Source of the DNA: Clarkia xantiana subsp. parviflora
Taxonomy: Eukaryota > Streptophyta > Magnoliopsida > Myrtales > Onagraceae
Length of the DNA stretch: 64,000 bases
Direction: 5' to 3'
Assembly (NCBI GenBank): GCA_036873135.1
Contig: JAPTYO010000005.1
Coordinates: forward strand, 8,782,166 to 8,846,165
Shown here: positions 1 to 10,070 of the stretch, one piece after another
How positions within the stretch are numbered: position 1 is the stretch's first letter
Layout: each line of letters opens with the position of its first letter
Program-made: the position numbers and the translations under genes
Notes under the pieces: generated by a model
What the model saw: the letters and a program-made list of their open reading frames with translations, nothing else
Told to the model about the DNA's origin: nothing
The model's database searches: none

Positions 1-289
1 CCTTGGAATTAACACCAGGTATGATGACAATGTAACATGGATACCTTGGAATTTACACCAGGTAGGACGAAAATTTATAAAAATGCACAAACACTTATGT
101 GATGCGACTGCTACATGACTCAGGAGCTAACTCTGAGGAGATATTTAAATATCATTGTGTCCAGTCTATTAAGTAGTAGTAACCTACTACGGATAACATG
201 TCATAGTGACCTCTGACTAGGCCAATGAAGAAGCAAGTTGCATTAGCGAAATTTGGCCTGCACGTCTAAAAATGCACCAAATATACGCA

Positions 290-765
290 AGTAGCGTCTT
301 GCCATAACGTAAGCTTGAAATCATCAAGTAACGGTTACTGCACTGTGTCATAGACAATCATGTCACGACCACTACTTCGTAAAAGCCAAGTAATGGTCTC
401 ACAATGAAAAAAACGCATTAAAAATCACAAGTAGCGTCTTGTACCAACGTGACATCTTGGAATACCAAGAGACGGAAAACGCACTAACTTTTGTAGTATC
501 ATGATAGGACCGCGAGTCGCGTCTCGCCACAACGCTACCTCAAGGCATTGAGTCAGCGGCTTAAAACGTACCAAATTAAGAAAGTAACGTCTTGCCTTAA
601 CACTCATTCGAGGCATCGGGCAAGTGGATAAAACGCGCCAAACCAAAAAGTAGCGTCTTGTTTACAACGCTATCTCGAGGCATCGGATATGCGGTCACAA
701 AACGTGTCAACACTGCGCAAGTAGCGTCTTATATAACAACGCTACGTCTAGGCATCGACTAGCGA
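290..765. repeat. Degenerate tandem repeat, unit about 70-75 bp
   Basis: The phrase aagtagcgtcttg followed by aacgcta and then ggcatcg recurs at about 290, 428, 505, 580, 648 and 718. Copies have diverged, with unit length from about 65 to 80 bp (the first spacing is larger). It lies just beyond the 3' end of the antisense ORF of the gypsy element. No coding capacity is evident. Confidence 0.65.
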
Positions 766-1271
766 ATAAACGGCATGTACCATTTACGATGAGCAACTTC
801 AAGCAACGCCATGCCTTGGTAATACCCAAGAGGGGCGCATATACGCATAACACCTACGTACAATTGCCGATGAATGTAATAAACGCCAAGACCGGCATAC
901 AACCGGCAAGGCATACACGACAACACCTCGTATAGGGGAGGAATGAATAACAAGTCTATGACACATAAATGTTATCAAGCCAAGACCGACATACGACCGG
1001 CACGGCATCAATGACCTCAAGTACAAGAGGATATGACAAGTTGCGCAAACACAGAAAACAAAGAAACCATGACCCAAAGCAATGGGACAATCATGAAAAC
1101 AAGGGTATGAAATACTACTCAAATTCATATAGCCATAATGCATATATATATATATATATGTTTCAAACAGGTTCAAAGTAAAAGATATATTGATGGCATA
1201 CACGCCTAAATCCCAAAATACGTGTTTCTACACAATGAACACGTCAAGCATGATGATACGAAAGCAACTAT

Positions 1272-3746
1272 CTACGAACATGATATACAATCCTCGCTGA
1301 AAAGCTTTGATACGTATGCCGAAGCAAAACCGGCAAAGTCATCTAGCTTGCTGAAGTCAAAAAGCGGCTCAATGCTATAAATCTTCGCATCAAGCTTCAT
1401 ACCATAATCATGAATGACGTCATCACATTTCTTCTTGGCATCCTCTTCAAACTCGGCAGACGCCTTGTACTGAGCAAGAGCACGGCGAGCAGACACGTCA
1501 GAGGCCTTTCGAAGAGCCTTGGCTAAATGGGTTCGCGAAGCATTATCCCCATCCTCTTACTCCTTGCGAAGTCGAGCGAATTCGTCTTCAAGGGAGGAAA
1601 TGTGACCCTGGTAGACATCTTCAGAAGATTCAACGATGGAAGTCATCTCATGCATCACGCGCATCTTCTCATCCGCCTCCTCTAACTTCGATTTCTGGAG
1701 GTCGACAGTCTCAGTCAATTGCAGCACGGAGGATGCTAGGTTCGCCACATCTCCAAATACCTGAAAACAACAAGCGTGAATTAAATCAATATAGATATAA
1801 CAAAGGAAGAGCTAAGTAAAAGAATACTTACGAGGGAACATCGAGATAAAGTATCTCGTGCAAGCTCAAGCCCAGATGAAGCGGAGTCAGGGACTGGCCT
1901 CCGATCAGCAGGCGGCACAAATGCATTGATCATATGAACCCCAACCTCAGGGGTCGTCAGGGTCGACCAATGATTAAACTGATAGCTACCAGAAGAGGAA
2001 AATGGCACCCATAAGGGACAAGAGACGTCGCACTCAAGAGGACGAACAAATTCCTCTCAAGAAATAATAGGAAACAGCATGTGACCTACATAACAATAAG
2101 TAAGCTATATGCAATACGAAGAAGCAGAGTAAACATAAAAGACACGTACCTCTCAAGCTCAATACGGTGTCGAGAGTGGAAAGTTCAGACAAGACATCAG
2201 CATTTGATGTCATCTCCAGGATAAAGGCATGGGCTTTGCTCTTGTCAATGATACGCACAGGATCAGGGACCTCCTTATCTTTGTCACAAGAAGGAGTCGG
2301 AGGAACATCCTCAAGCTCAATTACCTTCCTCTTCTAAGTAGAGGAATCCTTGGAGCCACCAGTCTCAGGGATAACATTCTTCGGCCTCGAAGAGATAGGG
2401 GCGGCAGACTTGTCGATAGGGGCGGCAGACCCTGAAATGACAAGGAAGATGAGATAAGAGAAATTATAGCATGGAGTATATAACAATGATAACAAGCATA
2501 CATACATACTTGAGGCAACAACAACTTCGGAAAACTTAGAAATTTTGTGAACCTTGGAAACAGGGGGAGAGGGAGCAACCCCTCAATCCCGGACACGACC
2601 CCTCGCATCCTCTGACCTACCGCCACCACTCCGGGTGGATCCACCCGCCTGCAACAGTGGGGTTCTGTCAGCAAACAACCCTACAAGAATATAAAGAATA
2701 ATAGAGGAATAGCATACCAAGAGAGAAGCCACTATAACACCGGCTTGACATAGTTCCTGCTCTGAAAACAGCCGTACAGACTCATAACTCCGATCTTGAT
2801 GAGCAGAATATATGGCTTGAATAGTAGAGCGGTCAGAGGATGACAATTCTGAAGGAACAGGAACATTGTCCTTAGTACCACAGAGGGTGATAGGCCAAGT
2901 AACCTGATGGTCTTTAACGAAGAGGTAATGTGTCTTCCAGTGAGACTTCGACCGATCAATGGTCACGAAAAACCTGAACTTCAAGTCCCAAACAGCTTCT
3001 ACGCCCTTCGAAGAGAAAGCAGGGTACCGAACAATAAGTCTGTACATGGTGTTTAACTTCTGAAATTGAATCCAATAGAAGCATCAGAAAAGAGTAAGGG
3101 AATACGTCCAACCCTGACGAAGGCATAATAACTGAAAACCAACCCAATAACGAATAGCATTGGGGGCAAGGTCCAAGGGAGATATCCCGTAAAACTGACA
3201 CAGCTCAAGAAGAGCCGGACAGTAAGGAAAACACAAGTCGCTGCGCACCTGCGCAGTGTATAGGGTCGAAAGACCAGCTAGGGGCAAGGTAATACCACCC
3301 ATATCAGCCTTTGGATAGCGATCAGAGAGGAAGACGACATCAATCGTGTCATTCAGACCAACCAGGGTAAAAATAGATACATAATCTTTCAGCCGAATCT
3401 GATTCCCAATAAACTTCTGACCCTCATGATCCACCTCTAACTCGGGCGTCATCTCCACCATGGGTGCTTCAACGTCTTCCTCGTCGACATACTCTTCATC
3501 CAGCTCATCTGGTCGAAAATCTTCATCAGAAGCATACCTCTCAAGAGACCTTGGGTCGAGAGCTGACTCTGCATACGACTCAGAATCAGACGACTCCCCT
3601 AAAGCCTTCAAGATGGGTAATAACCAAGATACCGACTCAGACTCAACGGAGTCCTCCCAATCCACATCAGAGTCCGACACCACATAAAAATGAGCAGGAA
3701 ATTCATGAAGCTTATTATTTCGCGAGAAAAAAGACTTACGCATCAT
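1272..3746 (-). pseudogene. Decayed antisense ORF, Transposase_28-like N-terminus with coiled-coil C-terminus
   Basis: The minus strand carries successive ORF pieces: 3084-3746 (220 aa), 2583-3047, and smaller pieces at 2034-2258, 1557-1748 and 1272-1496. The first has a very acidic stretch (about residues 25-110) and then a segment around PALLELCQFYGISPLDLAPN followed by a hydrophobic run, characteristic of the plant 'putative gypsy type transposon' family. The pieces at 1557-1748 and 1272-1496 are charged and helical with heptad-like spacing, as in the C-terminal coiled coil of this family. Splice-like junctions may join some blocks, but frames are broken (for example stops near 2332 and 1555), so I call it a pseudogene. 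Its function in these elements is unknown. It is transcribed, if at all, opposite to the host element. Confidence 0.6.
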
Positions 3747-4047
3747 AACAATATAAAAAAAAAAAAGGCGAGTGCGATCCCAAATCCACGCCTAAGAGGC
3801 AAAGCCACGAGAACAAGTAGGCGCAAATAGCATGCAACATGAATAAGAAGACTTAGTAATATTATAACGAATCAACGTCTTATACACGACAAGTGACTAT
3901 TACACCTACTTCGGGGGAAACTCAACAGACGCGCACCAGGAAGGTGCGATATTCATGAAGAATGACAACCTATATCAATGACTACGAAAATGCCTAGTAT
4001 AAGGTCAATATGATGAACATTCTATGAAAGGATAGATATCACATGCC

Positions 4048-4376
4048 GACTCCTACGTCGACATCAACGTCGACAACTAAGTCGACACTAACGTCGATAC
4101 CTACGTCGACATCAATGTCGACACCTACGTCAATGCCTACGTCGACATCAACGTTGACACCTACGTGACACCTACGACGACAACAATGTTGACACCTACG
4201 TCAATGCCTACATCGACATCAGCGTCGACACCTACGTCGACACCTACGTCGACACCTACGTCGATATAAATGTCCACTCCTACGTCAATGCCTACGTCGA
4301 CACCTACGTCAACATCAACGTCGGCACCTACGTCGACATCAACGTCAACACCTACGTCAACATCAACGTCGACACC
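4048..4376. repeat. Minisatellite of 12/24-bp units (acctacgtcgac / atcaacgtcgac)
   Basis: About 27 near-perfect 12-bp units alternate between acctacgtcgac and atcaacgtcgac, with a few point changes (gtcgac to gtcaat). Each unit contains GTCGAC, a self-complementary hexamer. It lies in the 3' non-coding tract of the gypsy element. There are no spacers, so it is not a CRISPR array. Confidence 0.9.
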
Positions 4377-6679
4377 CTATGAAAATAGTAAGTCTATTAC
4401 GGAGGAAATATGAAGAACCATGCCATGAAGCTAAGGGTTGACATCCTATGACGACGTCAACAATTACGCCTATGTGGGGGCAACGTGATGAATACGAGCT
4501 ATCAAGCATGACGAATGAAAGGGTCCCTGTCCTATGCTCACAACCACCTATGTTTACGACCATCTAAATCAATGACCATTATTGTGACTACCTCAAAGGC
4601 ATAAAAATGTGTATATGCCATATGACACCTACGCCGGATAGAAGGGCCAATTAACTATGACTAACACGACGACGACGCCTACTTCGGGGGCAACATAACA
4701 TCGTACCAATGACGATGACTATGACAATGCAAAGGGTAACCCCCTAAGCATATGATGATCACTTAGCCTACTTCGGGGGAACTACAACACCTATGGTGTA
4801 ATACATAAAGTACACGCGGGGCGATACCCCATGTCTGAAATGATGATACATGATGAATGACAAGGGTATCCCCCTATGATCAACTTACTATGGCAATGCA
4901 TACATAGTCACCGACATCGTCGACGCGAGATCAACAACTCACGTCTAAGGTACAAATAAGCTCACTACGGGGGCAAATCATTATATGTCTATATTATCAA
5001 TTGTAGGTTACAACTATGATGACCACTATGAATGACAACATGAATGGAAGCAATGACATCCTCACTTGGGAAAAAAGCTAAGTTTTCGAAAAATAATTTT
5101 TTAAAAAAAAAAATCGGAGTAAAGGTAACCCCTTCCCGGTTACATGCAAATGTTCAATTATTTTTACATGACAATATATTGCAAGTTTTTGCCGAGTCTA
5201 TGACTGAAAATAGGACACGAAAAGGAAAAGAGTGGACCTTCAAAAGTCGGATCCAAGAAAGGAACTGATTCAACCAAACCAGTTTGAACAGACCAATCCA
5301 GAGTCAAACCGGTTCAACAAAATCGGACTGAACCGGCGGAAATCAAACCCGCCACGGAGAAGTCGCCGCACCGTCGCCGGAGAAGCCCTCCGCCGACGCT
5401 GGTTGAGCCATTGACACCGCCTTGACCAGGCGAAGGTATCACGGCCAATACCACGCTCGATTAAGAGCTTTGCCGTGCAAATTAAGCCGCCGCCGAAACG
5501 CCAAGGCCACCAGAGAAATATTGGCCGGAAATTGAGGCCACAACCACCGGAGAGCTGTCCCGAGCTCGCCCTGCCTCACCCGACCACCGCGAGCCTACCA
5601 CGCCGCGGAATTGGAGCCTAATTGCCCTCCAAGAACCGCTGCGCCTGAAAATTTGCAGAGGAAGCCTCTGCTGCGAGCCCCGTTCTTCGCCCGGACCGGA
5701 CCACCTAACTCGGTTCGGTCCAAAATTCGAATCACCTGACCAAACCAAGACGAAAACAAAACCAAACCGGGTTCCTAAACCTAACTAATGTAATTTTTTA
5801 TGGCCAAGCAAGGTAAAAGAGCAATTTTTTTTTTTTCAGAATTGAGGCTATGGTGGTGGTGAAAGGTAAAGACCTTTATATAAAGGTATTGCCCTAGGGT
5901 TAATAAGGCGATACAATCTCCACCCTCCATTTCAAAATGTTATAATCTAATGGCTATTAGAAAAGATGACCATTATTTACATATTTGCCATCAACTATAG
6001 TGTTGGCAATGTTTTTCACTCAAGCATGTAGATATTGTCATACTCATATACATCACAACATGACACTGATAGTGTTCTATAACACTTGAATTTTTTCACA
6101 CATCACCAAGATCACATACATATACATCACTACTAGTGTTAATTGACACATAATAATTTTTTCCATGAACATCATGTATGCATTCATATGCACAATGACT
6201 AAGTGTTGTCAAAACACTTAGAAACTTTTTCATCATCATGCATTACAACATCCACGCACGTCAGCACCACTGTTTACAAACACTTAGAAATTTTTCATGA
6301 ATACAACATGCACACATACGTCATGACATATATTCAATTGTTCATATTACATTGTCACGTACATATACACGTACTCATATTGATATGATAGAATTCATTT
6401 GCATTATCAAGCATGTACAATCATATCCATGATTACATACATGACATTACATGCTAACCTCATACATGAAAACCTTTGCCTATGCGTATAATGATGATAT
6501 ATGTCGGATATCGACATCGACAATGATAAATTTCCTAGCACTGAAGGAATGACCGTCGAACACCGACAACTACAATGGAAATGACAAACTCATGAAAAGA
6601 GGTAAAATAAAGCCGCGATACAATCGAGTGTAAATCCTTCTAATAAACAGAGTCAAGTAGATGGTAAAACTATGTTTGA

Positions 6680-6691
6680 TTCGGGGGCAAA
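6680..6691 (+). promoter_or_regulatory. Polypurine tract (plus-strand primer site)
   Basis: Purine-rich ttcgggggcaaa directly abuts the LTR start tgatgga, the expected position of the primer for plus-strand DNA synthesis in an LTR retrotransposon. Confidence 0.6.
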
Positions 6692-6782
6692 TGATGGATA
6701 TACACCCGACTGGACCTCATTAAGGCTCGACATGGTCGCGCCATCGACCCCGAACACGGTAAGGCCTTTATTTTTCGCACAC

Positions 6783-6990
6783 TAGTCCGGAACCTCGGTA
6801 CCGGACTAGTCCAGTAACACTGAACCGGTCCGTACCATTGGTACCGGACTAGTCCGGTAACACTGGACCGGTCCGTACCATTGGTACCAGACTAGTCCGG
6901 TGCCATAACACTGGACCGGTCCGTACCATTGGTACCGGACAAGTCCGGTGTCACTGACACCAGACCGGTCCGGCGTCATAAGGCCGACGC
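6783..6990. repeat. Tandem repeats in LTR U3 (gtaccggactagtccggt units)
   Basis: About four copies of a unit of roughly 50 bp, built from two palindrome-like words: ccggactagtccgg and ggaccggtcc. They sit about 100-300 bp upstream of the TATA box, the usual place of LTR enhancer repeats. A regulatory role is inferred from position only. Confidence 0.75.
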
Positions 6991-7088
6991 GTCCGGCCCC
7001 GGGCCCTTGGGTGACTGACACCCGGGTTTCCACCTATTTACGAAACTACCCTGTTTACACGGGTCCCACCTGTACAATTCTCAAACTC

Positions 7089-7096
7089 TATAAATA
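7089..7096 (+). promoter_or_regulatory. TATA box of the LTR promoter
   Basis: TATAAATA in the context ctctataaataggag, within the LTR, followed by a pyrimidine-rich start region. It is typical of plant gypsy LTR promoters. Confidence 0.7.
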
Positions 7097-7363
7097 GGAG
7101 AAGGCATTCTTCATTTTAACGACTTGAATCCTTCAAGCTCTGTCTTCTCTCTACTTTATCTCTCTAGAATCTGACTCTGACTTTAGCATCGGAGAGGGTT
7201 TGCCAGAGACACCCCCCTCTCTAGCGCAATCCTTCTTGCAGGTGATCGGAAGCTCGAGAAGTGATCGACAGTAAACCTAAACGACGGGTAAAACGAAGAG
7301 GATCGGAACTCGACTCGACGCAAGACTGCTTAGTACGGAACCCCCGACGTGCTTGTTCCATCA

Positions 7364-8849
7364 ATATATATATATATATATATTTGTTTTTATTGTAAGG
7401 ACTAACTAATAAACTTCACAGATTTATAGTATTATGATTAACGAAATCATGTAATTCTTTCTAATCATGCATGAACTTTGTTCAGATATCCTTCGTTACT
7501 AGTACTGTGGATACCCAATATCACAAGTAATCTTCTGATGAATTATGTGCATGACATGACCCTTATCTTGTCTCTATATAACATGGTTATATCTTAGGAT
7601 GTAACTAGAATCATATAAACCCTCGCTAACATGTAAAAACACCAACCACTTGTAATAATTTTGGTAATAATCAATTTATAAAGAAATTATTGGATATTGA
7701 TATGCTGAATCATATAAAAAGTTATATATATACCTATTATAAAAGTACTTCTTCGCCTCACAACCAAAACTCACGCCACTTCAGTTCTATCCAAGTTGGT
7801 CAAATTTATTTATTTTCATATATGTTGTTGACTTTAGCCGATCCTCCCTTCCTTAAACCGATATTGTTTGTGTCACAACATGAAACCCTGGCCAACAGTC
7901 AAAATTGGAGCACTAAAATTGAGTATATAAATTATAGTTTTAAGGGGATATATTTATTCATTTTAGGGTATCTATCTAAACTCTAGTAGCATATATTAAG
8001 GTTAAAACTATAAATTACTAAGGATTCAATTATTTTCATCTGAGTTGGATATCGGTGAGAAGTGGGTGGAGAAAATGAGATAATTGATGGGGGAAAGGTA
8101 TAAGGCGAGGAGCTTCGTTGAAACGGGACCCCCTTCTCTAATTGCAGCTTTTACTACGGCCATATCAGTTTATGCAACCACCAACAAGCTATCACCTCAC
8201 GCTTTATTCACCGTATAACATGTGATGTTCGATGTTCTCAATTTGTCATCACCTATATTTGTTTTTTTCTTTTGTTTTTTTAATAAAAAAAGCGATGTAT
8301 TTGTTATATGTTTCTTTTAATTAATATTTTTAGCCTTGGCAATTTTTTTTTAATATTTTTAGCGATCCTGTTCTAATTCTTTCATCAACCCTATATTAAA
8401 GTCAATTTCCTACATACACATATAAAACCAGTCTAGACTTTTCTCTCGCTATCTAATTAATGTACGTCCGAATGAGGTGACTCTTAAACAATTCGGAATC
8501 GCCTCCATTAAAACTTAAATTCAAATTGAAAATTTTCAAGTCGAGTCAATTTCGATTCGAGCTTTTTGTTCACTGAGTCGAGTTCAAACTTGATAATACT
8601 CGACTCAAACTACTCGAAAGCCTAAAAAGTTTTATAATATACATAAATCAGTCGAATTTGAGTCAAGTCAACCACGATTTATGTACTAATGAGAAATGCT
8701 AACTTATTATGATATATAATGAGTTTACTAGTCGACCTCAAGTTTTTTTAGTCATGAAAAATACTATCTTATTGTAATGTATAATGGACTTATGAATCGA
8801 ACTATCAAACTCAGTGTTTTTGTCGATTCAAGTGGAGCTTGAGACCTAA
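7364..8849. other. AT-rich spacer without genes
   Basis: It begins with a TA repeat (7363-7383). I see no coding region. From 8520 to 8830 there are repeated tcgagt/actcga words and two imperfect copies of a unit of about 60 bp (near 8693 and 8756), probably part of an old repeat that I cannot classify. Confidence 0.5.
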
Positions 8850-9930
8850 GGGAAGTCACTGTCACTATTCAAAGTCTCTCTAAGGTCAGAGATGGAGTTC
8901 CCTCTCCAGCCACGTCTAAGCCAAAGCCGGAAGCCTTACCACTGCAGATGGCATTGTATAACCCCGCCTCTATCCCACCTTCCGCCTCTACCTCGCCAAA
9001 TTGCGGAGTCTGTTCCTCTTCCCTCCCCTTCACTGCCTCACCATCGACCCCAGCCACGACCTCGAGACGAGAGAAACTCCTCGGAAGTGTGCACATCGTC
9101 TTCGCCACCACAGCCACCCCCAGCCTACACAAAAAACACCCAATACCACCACAACCCCGTCCAGAAAACAGGAACGTTCAAACATCCATGCCTCTCATCC
9201 CCCCTCCCGGTAGCACTGATGATCGTTACCCGATTCCCAACCCCCACCACAAATAACACACTCACTGCACCCCGCAACTGGATTTTTGTCGTTTGTCCAC
9301 ACCGATGAACATCATTTCTCCGATCCAACCTCCACCCGACCCTCCACGCACCCCTTCCACAGAGACGCACCTGCCACGAGACGATGAAGTGATGTCCACG
9401 CGCCTCCACATGCACCTCCGCACGCACCCACGCGCCATCCATGCGCCGCCCTTCTGCTGCACACTCACCCCCACGCGCCGCCACGGGCCACCATCGCGCC
9501 TATCTCCAGCTGTACTCGCTCCTCCACGTTTTGCTGACAATGTTGTTCACCGTTTTAAGCTTAAACTCACATATGATTTGGTGGTCTATTCCACTAATCT
9601 CATTCACCTACCCCTTCCAATTGGAATCATAGTTCGTCGGAATCACCGCTCCATTTATCACACAAACCATCAAATGATCATTACCCTTTTGTTGTATCTT
9701 TGATATGGATCCGACTTCGGTCGCATCCTATCATTCTCAAATCTTTCTCCTAACATAGAAACAAAGTGTTTCTTTGGCACCCCCTACGTGCGCTAGTCCT
9801 TCGCGGATGTTTCACAGATATGGGCGCTTAGGTAGCCTGGTTTCGTCCAGCCCCTACCATTTTAAAATCACTACACCAGTCATGCGGTCGTCTTGTTTGT
9901 TAATGAAGATGTTTGTGAACCATATTTACT
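8850..9930 (+). mobile_element. LINE-like GC-rich short element, copy 1 (truncated)
   Basis: This segment is related along its length to 12604-13500: both begin with ggaagtcactg, share aagccaaagccggaagcc, then a GC-rich low-complexity stretch, then a common block around gttcaccgttttaagct, and a common 3' block around tcatgcggtc. ORFs across it, on both strands, are proline, histidine and threonine rich and look like compositional artefacts. The LINE at 25.2 kb starts similarly (agtcactg...ctctcc), which suggests a LINE 5' region. It ends near 9930, where a gypsy LTR scrap begins. Confidence 0.55.
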
Positions 9931-9944
9931 GTGTATCCTATCTG

Positions 9945-10070
9945 TTAATTCGTTATTCGCTTAGGTAATTTAGGATTCTAGTTAGCCTTGATTAACTAGT
10001 GGCGGCTCATTCAAAAATTTACGTTTTCAAAACGTAATCGCCTTAGGTTAGATTTTAGGTCTGACAAATA
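9945..10070 (+). mobile_element. LTR end plus primer-binding-site scrap of a Tat-type gypsy element
   Basis: About 110 bp match the reverse complement of 63215-63325 at roughly 85% by eye, including taggtaatttaggattctag, ttaactagtggcg and acgttttcaaaac. The junction ttaactag/tggcgactc looks like an LTR end followed by a tRNA-Arg-type primer site (TGGCGACTC), as used by Ogre/Tat elements. Here the site reads tggcggctc. Confidence 0.55.

Larger units (their letters stand above)
3747..6691 (+). other. 3' non-coding tract of the gypsy element with repeated polypurine-like motifs
   Basis: About 2.9 kb without a credible gene. The motif ttcgggggcaa or a close variant (cgggggaa, tgggggcaa) occurs near 3910, 4476, 4681, 4771 and 4966, and finally at 6680-6690 immediately before the LTR, where it would be the real polypurine tract. 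The segment 5240-5780 is GC-rich with repeated aaccgg and ccgccg words and has only low-complexity ORFs. The segment 5900-6470 is AT-rich, with a recurring aacacttagaaa word. Confidence 0.6.
1..7363 (+). mobile_element. 3' portion of a Ty3/gypsy (Tat-type) LTR retrotransposon with an antisense ORF
   Basis: The right end is a well-defined plus-strand LTR at 6692-7363, preceded by a polypurine tract. Inside it, on the minus strand, lies a decayed multi-exon ORF (1272-3746) whose product resembles the plant 'putative gypsy type transposon' (Transposase_28) family. Tat-lineage plant gypsy elements are known for an extra ORF antisense to gag-pol in the 3' half, and that arrangement fits here. The stretch between the ORF and the LTR is non-coding, rich in tandem repeats and motifs like the polypurine tract. 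Gag, protease, RT and integrase would lie left of base 1 and are not seen. Family assignment is inferred from architecture, not from a pol sequence. Confidence 0.65.
6692..7363 (+). repeat. 3' LTR of the Tat-type gypsy element
   Basis: The 672-bp segment starts with tgatgga and ends with tccatca, a perfect 7-bp inverted terminus of the canonical TG...CA form. It contains U3 tandem repeats, a TATA box and a transcribed-looking region with the phrase gcatcggagaggg. A related phrase (gcgtcggagaggg or gcatcggagaggg) occurs in the minus-strand gypsy LTRs at 18xxx and 37735-38369. Downstream is a TA repeat. The matching 5' LTR is outside the window. Confidence 0.8.

Noticed and set aside
4048..4376. 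Regular repeats considered as a CRISPR array
   Set aside because: Units are contiguous 12-mers without spacers, in a plant retrotransposon.
5482..5748. 88-codon minus-strand ORF in GC-rich sequence
   Set aside because: Composition-driven, inside the non-coding 3' tract, with no homologous copy seen in the window.
6806..7033. 75-codon minus-strand ORF
   Set aside because: Translation of the U3 tandem repeats of the LTR.
8892..9703. Overlapping ORFs of 87-138 codons on both strands
   Set aside because: Pro/His/Arg-rich frames caused by GC-rich low-complexity sequence. They are not conserved in the related copy at 12.6 kb.
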